The notes under the pieces: model-generated | Seen by the model: the letters and a program-made list of their open reading frames with translations, nothing else | What the model was told of the DNA's origin: nothing | Database searches by the model: none | Origin: Ooceraea biroi | Lineage: Eukaryota; Arthropoda; Insecta; Hymenoptera; Formicidae | Assembly: GCF_003672135.1 (NCBI RefSeq) | Contig: NC_039513.1 | Coordinates: 10,540,833 to 10,604,832 of the forward strand | Reading direction: 5' to 3' | DNA: 64,000 bases | In this document: positions 12,654 through 25,082 of the stretch, piece by piece | Position numbering within the stretch: position 1 is the first letter of the stretch | Layout: the number at the start of each line of letters is the position of its first letter | Program-made: the position numbers and the translations under genes

Positions 12654-12741
12654 TAATCTCATTAGTAGTATGGCTTCAAGATGAGAGGAAGCCCCGACGA
12701 GACTATATGAAGACCCGAGCCTACCGCTTGAGAATGTGTCA
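12654..12741 (+). promoter_or_regulatory. Candidate Arr2 core promoter
   Basis: Three spaced elements precede the Arr2 start. TAATCTCATTA at 12,654-12,664 is one mismatch from the TAATYNRATTA homeodomain-dimer site of insect phototransduction promoters (RCSI/P3 type). A TATATGA box lies at 12,704-12,710. An initiator-like TCACTT begins at 12,739. Order and spacing resemble Drosophila rhodopsin-type minimal promoters. If real, the 5' UTR is about 70 bases and unspliced. Confidence 0.45.
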
Positions 12742-12811
12742 CTTCTGGGGCGGGAAACAAATTTCTCTGCTAAATCACTCGTTCGTTTAGAAAAACACAC
12801 GACAGCGCCAA

Positions 12812-14859
12812 ATGTTCCCAATATTGTTTCTGGCCTACGTTGTAGCCGTCAAAGTATTCAAGAAGACTACCCCCAATGGTGAGTTTTCTTGATTGTTAAC
12901 TAAACTGTAACGTAACATCTGACATCTTTCTCGGTATGCTTGTTTACTGACTTTTTCAAAATCTGAAACAGGTAAAGTTACGGTATACCTGAGTAAGAGA
13001 GACTTCATCGACCACCTAGACCATGTCGACCCCATTGACGGCGTCATCGTCGTGGAAAATGACTATCTCCAGGGGCGCAAAGTCTTCGGTCAAGTAAGTT
13101 CATGTTCAGTGCATGGTTTTCCCAAACAGCTGATGCCCAAAACATTTAGGATATTCTCCAATAATAAAAAATACCGCGTTTAGGTCTTAACGACTTACCG
13201 CTATGGCCGCGAGGAGGACGAAGTTATGGGAGTTAAGTTCAGTAAGGAGCTAGTGATATGTCGCGATCAAATAGTGCCATCGAAGAAGGAGAAACAGGAC
13301 ACTACGTCGATCCAGGAACGTTTGCTGAAGCGCTTGGATCCGAATGCGTTTCCGTTCATATTCCATTTTCCGCAAAATGCTCCTTCCTCCGTCACCCTCC
13401 AACCCGGTGACGACGATCAAGGAAAACCCTTAGGAGTTGACTACACCGTTAAAATATTCGTTGGGGACAATGAAGAAGACAAGGTACCTAAGTGAGAAAG
13501 AGAAAAATACGTGATTATAAAGAACTATAAATATTTTATTTATAAATAAATAAATATTATAAATAAGCAAATGCAAACTAAAAAGAAGTTAATAAACATT
13601 GTATCTAAAAATAATATGTACGTGTAATCTTACAGTTTCTGGAGACAAGTTTTCCATAAATATGCGCTGCTCTTTCTGTTAGGGACACAAAAGGTCCTCA
13701 GTATCGCTGGCAATCAAGAAGCTACAGTACGCTCCACTGACGCGCGGTCGCCGACTCCCCAGCTCTTTGGTTTCCAAGGGCTTTACCTTCTCCCAGGGCA
13801 AACTGAATCTCGAGGTCACATTGGATAAGGAGATTTACTATCACGGGGAAAAAGTCGCGGCGAACGTCACAGTTACGAATAATTCGCGCAAAGCGGTGAA
13901 GAACATCAAGGTATATCCTGAAATTAATTTGACTCTATATCTCTGGAAATCCGTTATATTTTATCGTCCTTTCTTTTTCATAGATGTACGTAGTTCAACA
14001 TTGCGAAGTTACCATGGTGAACGCTCAATTTTCACGGCACGTGGCTAGCTTGGAGACTCGTGAAGGTTGTCCGATTACACCAGGCGCATCCTTTACGAAA
14101 CAGTTTTATCTTGTGCCTTTGGCCAGCAGCAATAAAGATCGGCGTGGTATCGCTCTCGACGGACATCTCAAAGTGCGTAGAGGAATAAAGCTCGAACAAG
14201 TTTGAGATGATAATTTTTTCATATTCATCCGAGAACTTTTTCTATTGCTAAAACACAAAAATACAAAAGACATGTAGTAGTACAATAAGATTCTGAATTT
14301 TTCATAGAAAATCGAGGTATAATTCATTTCGATTAATTTTCTCGTGATAATCTGATTTGTAAGAATTCATCACGATTCTCGTTTTTATTCAGGATGACGA
14401 TGTAAACTTAGCATCCTCGACTATGGCCGCCGAGGGCAAGTGTCCGACTGAGAACTTAGGTATCGTGATATCCTACTCTGTCAGAGTCAAGCTGAATTGC
14501 GGTACCCTGGGCGGCGAGCTAGTCACCGACGTTCCGTTTAAATTGATGCATCCAGCTCCTGGTATCATAATTATGCTATTCTCACATGAGTTTCTACATA
14601 ATATTTACATTTTTTAATTTAGATAAAATAATTTTAATTTTATTTTATATGAAGAATTTAATGTTTAATTTACTCTTGAATTTAGATTTGTACATAGCAT
14701 TTCTTTTACATAGGTGCCGTGGAGAGAGAAAAAGCCATGCTGAAAAAGGGCAAAAGCATCGATAGAGCACGATATGAAAGCTTTTGCTACGCTAATGATG
14801 ACGATGATAATATTGTATTCGAAGACTTCGCTCGTTTACGCTTGAATGAACCAGAATAA
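12812..14859 (+). CDS. Arr2: Visual arrestin Arr2 (phosrestin-1)
   Basis: Seven phase-compatible exons: 12812-12878, 12972-13093, 13184-13483, 13683-13910, 13984-14172, 14393-14561 and 14714-14859, giving 406 residues (Drosophila Arr2 is 401). Both arrestin lobes are present: RDFIDHLDHVDPIDGVIVV and TYRYGREEDEVMGVKFSKEL in the N-domain, GFTFSQGKLNLEVTLDKEIY and the GCPITPGA region in the C-domain. The C-tail DDDDNIVFEDFARLRL is highly conserved. The family binds phosphorylated, activated rhodopsin in photoreceptors and ends phototransduction. Oddity: family members start MVV(A/S)VKVFKK, but here the initiator position reads TAC (Tyr) and the nearest in-frame ATG adds MFPILFLAY. Either the ant protein has a short hydrophobic extension or the true first exon lies upstream. 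Confidence 0.93.
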
Positions 14860-15804
14860 ACAAGAAATCGACGCTTTACATCGAATGACTAATTATTTCA
14901 AAAGGATCTCGAGTTTCTCGCGTGCTCGCATTGGATTATTTTTTAAAATCGAATTATATCCTTATCTCAATCGTTAAGATAAATTTGTATAAATATTATT
15001 TAAAATTTAAAGAATTAGGTTATTTAAGATTATTTATCTCAAATATCTTAGAATTCTTTTGATGCATTTTTTAGTGAACGAATTGCATCGAAGAACCGTA
15101 GGTGAAAAAACGGTATTAAAAGATTCTAAGGATATGATATTGTGAAACTGATATTGGGAAATCAAGAAAAAATGATAAAAAATATAAAAACTTGCTAAAA
15201 AAAGCGAAAAGATAACTAAACGATAAAAATCATCTCGGAATTTCCGTGCGATAGTGGTGGTCGGACGGAAATCCGTTGTGAGATGAACAAAAAAAAAGGA
15301 AGATATCAAGTAAGCTTACTAAATAATTCATATTTGGTTCAGTGTGGAACTTTCCCGTTTCACCAGAAGTGACACGGTATGTTATTCGTTCTAATTAATT
15401 TCTTATGTTATATAACATTCCAAGTTTAATCGTTTATTCATTATTATAGGAATGTTAATTAACGATATTCAGTTGCAATCACGTTGGAAAATACACGTGA
15501 TGCTGCTGTAAAGATGTACTTTTGTCTTCTGTTTTTTTGTTTTTTTTTCAAACCAATTAATCATTTAGGTGCAAATGTAAATAGCAAATATATATCCACT
15601 TAAAATTTTCCATGTAAAATATGCGAAAGATGGATGATCCGAAAGTTATCATCAGCTACTGTGAAAAATCACTGTCTGTATTCTCGAAAATTATATATTT
15701 CGTAACTGTACAAAATATTACAGGACAGATATATCAAACCGACGTTCAGTCTTGTGTGGAGACTTATGGAGCATTATGAGCAGGGCACTCATTGTTCTTC
15801 TTGT
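14860..15804. other. Convergent 3' region between Arr2 and GTF2E1
   Basis: The two genes run towards each other and this AT-rich stretch must hold both 3' UTRs. An AATAAA overlaps the Arr2 stop codon (about 14,855). No coding exon is seen. Confidence 0.5.
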
Positions 15805-17815
15805 CTAATCATATATATGCGAATAGTATTCCTGATACGTCTGGATGTAAGCTTCTTTTTCGATGGGTGTCATTTCGGCGATCAGAGTATCGTCAACGTC
15901 CGTGATCCCAACCGTTTTACCACCGACATTGATAGTCGGCACGAGTTCATCATCCTCAGAGTCCATTGCCTCCACATCACCTGCGAATCGAATCGATAAT
16001 TAACAATGCGAAGTACGGATTAATTAGCAACAATATTAGGTCGAAGACCTAATAATAAATATAAAAATCTTAAAAATTATGATTAAAGATATCGTAGAAT
16101 TAACAATTGTAATTATAAATTGATTGACGATATAAATTCTCATTTTGTGGTCTCTCTTTTATATTATTATTAATATAATAAAAAATTCACAATTCTGTCA
16201 TGTTTGCCGTTTAATAAATTTCTCATACCGGTATCAACGGCTTGCATTTCTTCTTCCTCGTTATCGCTGCTATCGCTGGATTCCTGTGGAAGTGTTGCTT
16301 TGACGGATGCCACGGGATTGATACTGCTGCCCTTTTTCTCGTGTGCTAGCAACACCGACATAATATCCTCGCCTTGTTTGTTATTTGACGGAGCTGTGTT
16401 CGTGGCAGTGGCTGCAGCTTTGTCCAAGATGCTCTCTTGCGTATTCACGCCGTCCGGCTGCAATGCAGTTTCCCAAATTCGGGCACGTAAGAGAGGAAGA
16501 ATCCGTAAGTAAAGATACAACGAAATGATATAAATGTACCTGTAAGCCATCAGAATTGATAATTGTACTCTCCATCATCCATATCGGTCTCTCCTTTCGG
16601 TGATTCGCCGCGTTGTCATCGAGGGACTCGTTTCCGATGGTGACATCTACTCTGGTATCTTCCACCATAAAGCCTGACATTCTGGTAGCCTCGCCCGACC
16701 ATTGTTCGTTCGGTGCTCTAAGACTACTTGGTTTTCTTGTGTCGATACTAGAAAAAAAATCATTATTAATTAACATTAAAATTTATCATTTTTAAATAAA
16801 GAGAGGAGGAGGAGAAGTATAGGTTTGCGAAATACATACCCACGAATGGTATTGATGTCAACGGGTTCTGGCTCTAGTATCTCGGGTGCCAATTTGATTC
16901 CTTCTACTTCCCTCAACAGTATATAAAGCGGTTCTAACTGTTCATTGAATTTAGCTAGTAACAATCTCGAATCTTTTTTTGGGAGAGCAGACTGATCTTC
17001 TTCCACTACCTCTCGACAATATGTACATCTAAATTCACCAGTTGTCATATCGAAAAGTTGATCCGCCTGTTATTTAATAAAATTTTTGTCCGTATTAGTA
17101 ACTAGTTTTAAATTAATATCATAATATAATCATGTTATTAAGCTGTAATTAAAGTAAAACTAGAGTATTAAAAACTTGTATCACATTGTCATACTAACCT
17201 CGAGATCGGTAAATGTTTTTAAACAATTTAAACACTTAAAGCTAGCTCTACTGGTTGCATCTCTCTCTTCAGTTTCCATTCTCTTCCTCATTAAATCAAG
17301 TTTGTACTTTACTACATTTACAAATGTCTGAAATAAAGATATAAATTTCAATTATTGTTTTTATTAAGTTTTATACATTTTGCTGCCAAATGAACACGAT
17401 CACATTGTTTTACCATTTAACAGTTTTCGTTTACCTTATAATTAATAAAATAATAGTTGACTTTTTGTGCTTTGCCATCCGATCCCGTTTCCATCTTTAA
17501 TCTGACTTGAATAAATTTATCGTTGCGCAATGTAGATATTCTAGCTCTCAACATTTTACGTTCAAATTTTAGCAATTCACAAATGTCGTCTTCTTTCATA
17601 CCTATCCAGATATGCAATAAATATTTTATGTTAATAAAATCATTAATATAATTAAAAAATTGTTTAAATATATCTAGTAAATTCTTACATGGATTTCTAA
17701 CCAACATGTCCACAATTAATGCATCCTCTATGGTATAAAATCCACGTACAACAAGACGTGCTAGTTGTTTCAAACTACTAGGCACCTCAGTCACCAATCT
17801 TTGTTCAGCACTCAT
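15805..17815 (-). CDS. GTF2E1: TFIIE large (alpha) subunit
   Basis: Seven minus-strand exons, in transcript order: 17815-17689, 17601-17435, 17327-17199, 17066-16840, 16747-16540, 16457-16229 and 15980-15805, giving 420 residues (human 439). Residues 1-95 form the winged-helix domain (VTEVPSSLKQLARLVVRGF). A C4 zinc ribbon uses C130, C133, C155 and C158, one residue off the human positions. Then come the conserved FNEQLEPLYILLREVEGIKL and SGEATR-VDVTIG blocks, an acidic Ser/Glu stretch and the acidic C-terminus around AEMTPIEKEAYIQTY. TFIIE-alpha recruits and stimulates TFIIH in the RNA polymerase II pre-initiation complex. The first intron is 87 bases, in frame and free of stops, so its retention would insert 29 residues. 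Confidence 0.96.
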
Positions 17816-19119
17816 GTTTCACACAAAATAATATTTCAATAATCAATATCTGTACAGCGAGTCAATAATATAATGTCATACTGATGATATATTATTATCA
17901 AAACTCATACATAAAGATTGCACATGAAATTTATAAATTTATGCCAAACACATTTGATTATACACATATCTTTGTTCATACGCATATTTTAAAAGTCAAA
18001 TAGCTATTACATTGAGGATATCCTTATACCATCTCCTAAAAAATTAAATATTCATGTTAAATATATTATTTATAGCAAAAGTAATAAATAATAATCATAA
18101 CAATAATATATCTCTATCTGAGAATATACATTTTTATGTTAATAAAGTGATAAGTAAATATGTTTGTACTTATAAAATTTTTCCTTTTCATTCTAATATG
18201 CTTCGAAGACGCGAACATAACTCATGAACAAGACAGATATTTATTCAGTTTGTTCTAACCTCTTTCTGTCGTTCAACACTTGTATAATCTGTCACGAATC
18301 AGTCAATAAATTCTCAGTGCTTACACAATGGCAATCCATTACACAGTATCAAAATGGACATATAATCACAGACACTTGCTTTTTTCCGCAGTCTTTCTCA
18401 AAATTAGATTTAAAAAAGAACCGAAAGACTTTTACACGAAGATTTAAATACACTTCACTTCACTTCATTCGATGATACTTCATGATACTTCTGCTAAACG
18501 TAACCTGCGTTATACCATGATATATTCGGATGTAATGATGATATACCGACACCGACATTCATGACAGCTTGGCTATCGCGGACGCGACAGTCCGTTCAAA
18601 ACTGGTGGAAAAAACTGAAGGCGGCGAGGTCCATGGTCTCACGTTCTGTTACCGGATTGGTTGACTCGCGCTAGTTACTGTGCGCGTGGAGTGGCATCAC
18701 CACAAGTTGGCCAGATTGTACGTCGAATGACCAATCCGGAGCATCATCACGGAAAATCTAGTAACGTTGTCCAACTGTTGAGTTTTTCTCTTATCTGAAA
18801 ATTAGTTTCAAGAATATCTGCTACAAGCCTCCACTATCTTTAAAAATTGAGGTGATGGTATGCTTCGGTGGTAGATTGAAGTTTTTACTTATCAAAAATA
18901 TTAATTATTTACAAATTATAAGAATATTTATTATTGAATGACAGTAATAAAGAAAATAAAATCTTTACTAAATCAACATCAATCACACTTGCAGCACTAT
19001 AGCAAGAGTATCATGTTTTTTGAACACAGCTATCTGCCACCATAAGATAATTGTCAAATGATCACTTGTCAAACATCAAAATTATCAAGTGTAATTGAGT
19101 ATACGTAATTTAATTCTCA
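17816..19119. promoter_or_regulatory. Bidirectional GTF2E1/RABL3 promoter region
   Basis: This separates head-to-head GTF2E1 and RABL3. A GC-richer core at about 18,560-18,740 contains CCGGATTGGT (18,652-18,661) and its exact reverse complement ACCAATCCGG (18,730-18,739). That is a pair of oppositely oriented CCAAT boxes, the typical NF-Y arrangement in bidirectional housekeeping promoters. The flanks are AT-rich. Confidence 0.55.
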
Positions 19120-20451
19120 ATGGCAGCGATTGAAAAAGTCAAAATTATTGTGGTGGGTGATTCCGGTAAATATAACGTTACATTATACTTTCCTTTCTCT
19201 TTTAGAACATTCTTAATATTAAGCAAACGTAGTATCTTATTTTATCAAAAAGACATTGAATAAAATTTTGGACACTTATTACAATAAAAATATTTCTTGT
19301 TACTTCATGTTAAATCATGCAATTTTTTATCAATATTTCCAAATTATAATCTTGAAATATTTAGGTTATGTATAATTATTGTATCATATATGTCATAAAT
19401 AATGGTTATATTACTTTTATAAAACAATGTATAATGACGACAAATATTTATACTATAGGTGTCGGTAAAACGTCACTGACGCATTTAATATGTCAACAGC
19501 AGCCTATCAGCAGTCCTTCGTGGACAGTAGGTTGTTCGGTGGAAGTAAAGCTACATGAATATAAAGAAGGAACGCCCAATCAGAAAAGGTATTTTATCGA
19601 GCTGTGGGATATCGGTGGTAGTCAGAATCACAAAAACACGAGATCTGTATTTTATAATCCCACAAATGGTACATATAATCTTTTATGCAATTTACATGAT
19701 ACAATGTTACATCGAGTATATCTGGAATATCTGAGCATGTAATTATGATGGAACCTGACAGTAATCGTAAATGTATGTGATGTTCACAATTAGGCATAAT
19801 ATTAGTCCATGACTTGACAAATCGTAAGTCACAGCAGAATCTTCAAAAATGGTTGGAGGAGGTTTTAAATAAGGACGGAACTTCTTCTTCCAAGTCCAAA
19901 TGCTTTGAGGATTTTGATCCTGAGAAGTTTGTGGGTTCAACCCAGGTGATTAAGATTCTTCATGCTATCGAGAAGCTGGAACAACAATTATTTACAAGCA
20001 CTATCAAACAGATGTTTCCTTGCAGATTCCAATTTTAGTTGTCGGTACAAAGTTTGATTTGATCTCGGAAGTAAAGTCCAACGTACACAGACGTTCTGCA
20101 ACCATTGCTGAAGAATGTGGTGCCGACGAGATATTCTTGGTAAATGTTATCTATAAATTTTATATATATGTATATACATTAATTTATATTAATATATTAA
20201 TATATATAATTTTTTATAATTATTTATTTAATAATTATTCGATAAGCTCAACACGTTTGATCCATTTGCTTTTACAGGACTGCCTCCAGACAAGATCCTT
20301 GGCAGCAGGTTCCAGTTCCTCTGTAAAGCTCAGCAGATTCTTCGACAAAGTCATTGAGAGACGCTACTACTCTTCCAGAGAAGCGCTCAGTCCCGACAAG
20401 CGAAAATCGTACCCTTCTTCACTATATACAAAAGTTTATCATAACGACTAA
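19120..20451 (+). CDS. RABL3: Rab-like protein 3 (RABL3) small GTPase
   Basis: Five exons: 19120-19165, 19459-19668, 19794-19945, 20026-20139 and 20278-20451, giving 231 residues (human 236). The P-loop GDSGVGKTS is at residues 13-21, split by intron 1. Other hallmarks are SPSWTVGCSVEVK, the G3 motif ELWDIGGSQ, ILVHDLTNRKSQQNL, VVGTKFDL in the G4 position and AAGSSSSVKLSRFFDKVIER. There is no C-terminal prenylation cysteine, as usual for this family. RABL3 is a dimeric atypical GTPase; in vertebrates it binds the RAS chaperone SmgGDS. Exon 3 to 4 uses an acceptor at 20,025 that also lies in a longer open frame, but the phase agrees with the family alignment. Confidence 0.95.
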
Positions 20452-21858
20452 ATAATCGCAGGCTCAGAACGATCTCCTCGATCTCCCTAATCCTAAATTA
20501 AGTCATGCACGATAATTGTTCTTGTAATTTTAGAGGCGTTAGACGATTATGTGGGGACTATGTATCGTAAAGCAACCGCACTCGCATTTCTTCATCCACA
20601 TTCCGGTTCTTCCCACAGAAGTATCTTCTAAGATATGTGTTCAAGAGGACTGTGAGCAGCCTAGATAAAAGTATGTTAGGCTCGTAATACTTTCTATAAT
20701 GTAGATTGTAAAAGTATTGCTTTGTACATATATATGTATATATACATATAGCATAGATTTTATAATATAACATGATATACATGATATATACGTATATATA
20801 ATACACACATAATATGTATATGCGTGTGATTTGTTTCTCTATACATTTCTGCACGTATATCGTGATTTGATTATATAATTAAACAGATTATATTATTAAA
20901 TCTCTTCACATGTTGATTATTTGCTGGAGACATATTGGATTCTGACAAAGTCCATGGCGTTTTTTTTTTCAATGAAAAAAAAGATAAGTTCTGGAAAAAA
21001 GGAATCAGGAAGCTACCACAAAGATTATATTAATAGAACTATTATTTATATTAATAGAGACATTAATAGAACAAGACTGCGCATAATTGAATATTTATGC
21101 GTAATAATTTTATCTTGGAATTTCACTAAAATACGCTACGAACTTTTGTTACAACCCGATATATGATATATTACATTTTTTCCTATGAAATTAATATAAC
21201 GAGTTAAAACGCTTGTTTGGCAATCGGAGAAAAACATAAATGAAGAAGTTGGAATAATTGTCATTTGATTTGGCGAAATATTACGCGGGCTTGCTTGAAA
21301 ATGGCGGATTGGTCAGCCTGCGATTAGACGTATCTAGTTATTTCATAACCACTCTGTTTCTCGGAGCCGCTGTCGTCATGTGTCACGGGCTCACGGCGCG
21401 CGAATGGATCTTTCAAAAAGCGTCTCTCGTCGAGAGCGGACGGGGCAGGTGCGCGCAAAGGGACCTCCGCACGTCGTTAAACTGACAACCGCGAGGAGGA
21501 AAGCGCGTTTCTCCTTTCCCGCAATGCCCCTGTGAATTACAGCAAGGTCTCGTCACGCGTTCTTATCGTGGAATCGGAACGCGCACCTCTCTAATTTTAA
21601 CGTGTGTGAGTGTCTAATTCGGAACATATGCGTCCTGCCATTTTTACAGATGTGTAACACCAAGGTCATCATACCTGTGCCGTTGGCGGTTCAGCGATGA
21701 TTAATGATCATCGGCTCCAACATAGATTTTCGTTATCAGATTATTTTAGCTTGGTTTTTATCCGCAATCTTGGGCGCAGATGTGATATTTAAGTGACAGG
21801 TACGAATCGTGTGGCTTTTAATAGACGTCTTCTCCTTTTCAGGTAATATTCTACAGTC
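20452..21858 (+). other. RABL3-AFG1L intergenic region
   Basis: It begins with the RABL3 3' UTR and has TA-rich simple sequence at about 20,710-20,820. A GC-richer patch at about 21,360-21,600 is the likely AFG1L promoter and 5' UTR. An 75-codon open frame at 21,258-21,485 has no recognisable homology and is not called as a gene. A TACAG acceptor-like site two bases before the AFG1L ATG may end a 5' UTR intron. Confidence 0.45.
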
Positions 21859-24138
21859 ATGTCTTGCTGCCTCGTCAAGAAGAGTATTAATATAAATTAT
21901 TTGTTCCACACGCTGACGCGTGTTCAACCTGTGATATGCATTCCAAGGTGTGGCTATGCTCACTCCTTGTCTCACGATATAAAGGTAGACCTGAACGATG
22001 GGCCGGTACTGAGCGTACTGAGACAGAAAATAGAGAGGGGCGAGCTGATGGATGATGTGCATCAGATAAACGTAGCGCAGAACCTGCAGAGAATATACCA
22101 AGAGATACATGATTACAAGCCACAGCAGTTAAATCTCTTGGAGAAATGGTTTGGCACCAAGAGGAGGGAGGCGCCGAAGGGGTTGTACATTTATGGAGCA
22201 GTGGGTGGAGGTAAAACAATGTTGATGGACCTATTTTACAATTGTTGCCAGGTATCTCTCCGGTTGCTATTTGTGGGAATATTGCACATGAAAAGTCTTG
22301 AACTCTTGATAATTCTTTTTTTTTTAATGTAATCTGGTAAATGAAAGCAAACAAGTTAGGAAACAGTGAGAGATAAAAGTAACAAAAAATTGTGCAAAAA
22401 TAATCGCAGAAAATAAATTTCTAGAATTCCATCTAAAATTAGAATATCTAAAATTAAATGGAATACATGATAAAAATAAATGAATAAAAATGGAATACAG
22501 GAATAAATTAAAAAATAAAAAATTTAATGGAATACATGATTAAATTAAAATAAATGAATAAAAATATGATTTTTCATGTGCAGTATAGAATGGAAATTAT
22601 TTTTCTACGATAGTACGATTGCACCTTAAGACGAAAATGTTGTACTTTAGATCGAGAACAAGAAAAGAGTTCACTTTCACTCCTTCATGTTGGACGTACA
22701 TAGTAAAGTCCACGAGGTGAAGAAGACCATTGTACGAGACGTCACTAGCACGAAGCTACAACCTTTCGATCCGATACGTCCGGTTGCATCCAGTATCGCG
22801 GACGAGACTTGGCTGCTATGCTTCGATGAATTTCAGGTTGAATTTGCATTTTTTTTTTGTAAAGGAAAGGAGCCGACCAACCTGTGAAATATATCAATGA
22901 GGCGTATTGCAGGTGACGGATATCGCGGACGCTATGATATTGAAGCGACTGTTCACTGAACTCTTCGACAACGGCGTGATAGTGGTCGCGACCAGCAATA
23001 GATCGCCGGACGAGTTATACAAGAACGGATTGCAGAGGGGAAACTTTGTGCCGTTCATAAAAGTGCTGAAGGATCATTGTCTCGTTAGTAACTTGGATTC
23101 CGGAATAGATTACAGATTGAGATCGGGATCTGGAGACAAAAAAATATATTTCATGTACGTGGGAAATTGTCAAGTGTCACTGAACTTATTTTCTCGCTGT
23201 CGTTTTAACGGGCCATATGGATTATCACTAAACAGTTATATTATATTACACGTATGTAGAAAAGGTAAAGATGCGGCGAATGATGTGGACAACGTGTTCA
23301 AGTATCTGTGCTCGATGGAAAACGATGTGGTGCGGTCGCGAACAATTACCATTAGAGGACGCAATGTTACTTTCCGAAAAACCTGCGGGCAGGTGCTCGA
23401 TTCGACGTTCGAAGAATTGTGCGACAGAGTGAGATATCTTTCATTTACTCCGTACTACATGAATGTTCGAACTGTGTGTAATGCTATTTATTAATGTCTA
23501 AAACAGCCTCTCGGAGCGAGCGACTATCTGAAATTGAGTCAAGTGTTTCATACGGTCATAATAAGGGATGTACCGCAGTTGAATTTGCGACTCAAGTCTC
23601 AGGCCAGGCGATTTATCACGCTTATTGACACGTTGTACGATAACAGAGTAAGTCAATCTCTTTATTTAATCGAATTTTAATTAAAATTTTTATTAGATTT
23701 TAATTTATTTAAGCTCTAATATTTGCAATTAGAGATTGATTTAATTAAATATTAATAATATACAGAGAATATTAAGATTATTCAAATTAAAGAACGTTTT
23801 TATATTTTAAATTTTTGATAAATTGTAGGTGCGGGTGGTCATGTCAGCAGCTGTACCACATACGCAACTATTTCTGCCTGAAGCCGAGTCCGAATACACC
23901 GATGAGAAAAGAATGCTGATGGATGATTTGAAGATTTCGCATGGCTCGGTAAGTACAAATTCGACATGCAAAATTTTCGTAATTAGATTATTCTGATAAT
24001 TAATTCAATTTTTAGGAGGACCATAAAGCAAATATTTTCACCGGGGAGGAAGAACTCTTCGCTTTTGACCGTACTGTGTCACGGCTGGCCGAGATGCAGA
24101 CTTCACAGTATTGGGAACAGTGGGAACATCACAGATAA
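21859..24138 (+). CDS. AFG1L: AFG1-like mitochondrial AAA ATPase (LACE1)
   Basis: Seven exons: 21859-22251, 22651-22836, 22913-23154, 23260-23428, 23507-23647, 23829-23948 and 24016-24138, giving 457 residues. The N-terminus is basic, hydrophobic and poor in acidic residues, as expected for a mitochondrial targeting sequence. Walker A is GAVGGGKT at residues 113-120; Walker B is LLCFDEFQ just before intron 2. Downstream are the ATSNRSPDELYKNGLQR arm, the LDSGIDYR motif, FEELCDRPLGASDYL, RFITLIDTLYD and FTGEEELFAFDRTVSRLAEM. The family extracts and helps degrade inner-membrane proteins and supports complex IV homeostasis. The third intron (23155-23259, 105 bases) is in frame and stop-free, so an open frame runs through it; family alignment supports its removal. 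Confidence 0.95.
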
Positions 24139-25082
24139 TGATAGTTTCACCTAGTGCAAGTAGATTTCTGTAGCTTTATATAAATTCATGAACTTGAACG
24201 AATGCCGAGATACTATTTGTATGACACGATCTCATAGGCACAGTTACTTAAATTTTTCTTAGATTTTTTTCTGTGTACTTTTCAAGATCTAACTTTCAAG
24301 CTTTGTCAGTATTTCATTTGTTTTCGCGCGCGTGTGTGTGTAAAGGTAAACTTTGAAATATAATATTTATTTATTTATGAGTAGTAAAAGGTACATGTGT
24401 TACGAGTACTAAAACTGTTTAAGCTCTAATCCAAATGTAGATCTGCATTTGTATATATGTAAAGTCTCAATTACATAAAATTTTCCAGTAGCTTGTGTTG
24501 ATCACCTGCTTTTTAATAATTGAGATCGCTGATAACTTTTATAGTTTAAATACTTATCGGTAGTTATCGACGAACGGTCAGTTAGCGTTCTTTAATTATC
24601 TGCAGACTCAATAGGCCCACAGAATCCGTTTCAAGATAAAAGTTGACGCAATTTTGCACATAATTCTTCGAAATATTGTCTGGCTCGCAACATGAAGAAT
24701 ACAGATAAACTCGCTTCTTCTTTGTAGTCGACAACTGCAAACTAGTTTTTACAATTTTGAATAAAATTCTTATCACATTTTCAGCAATTGTGTTATCTCT
24801 AACCTTAAATGTACGACATCCGTTAAATTTGTTCACACGCTTTGCAAGAATGCGCGATTCCATATCTCTTGTACTTAGTCCTTATCACTTCTAATTATAG
24901 AACACACATAACTACTTCATCAATCTGTGAAGTAATCCTCGAAGGAACTAGACTGTTATTTGCGCTGGTTCATGGCTTTCCTTTTAATTTCGCATAAGTA
25001 GGCACTAATTACGTCGCTTGATAGGTCGCAACAATTATCTTGTGTGAATTTTGCTTCTTTATGAAGATTAGCTTTACATATG
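24139..25082 (+). other. AFG1L 3' UTR and AFG1L-DERA intergenic region
   Basis: AT-rich, with a short (GT)n run at about 24,331-24,341. No coding exon is recognised; one minus-strand open frame at 24,582-24,863 has no family resemblance. Confidence 0.45.

Noticed and set aside
12324..12821. 165-codon minus-strand frame and 135-codon plus-strand frame upstream of Arr2
   Set aside because: Neither resembles a known protein and both overlap the likely Arr2 promoter; no splice context or conservation argument supports them.
21258..21485. 75-codon frame with a possible hydrophobic helix before AFG1L
   Set aside because: It sits in the GC-rich probable 5' UTR, has no recognisable homologue and weak start context. 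A uORF is possible but not supported.
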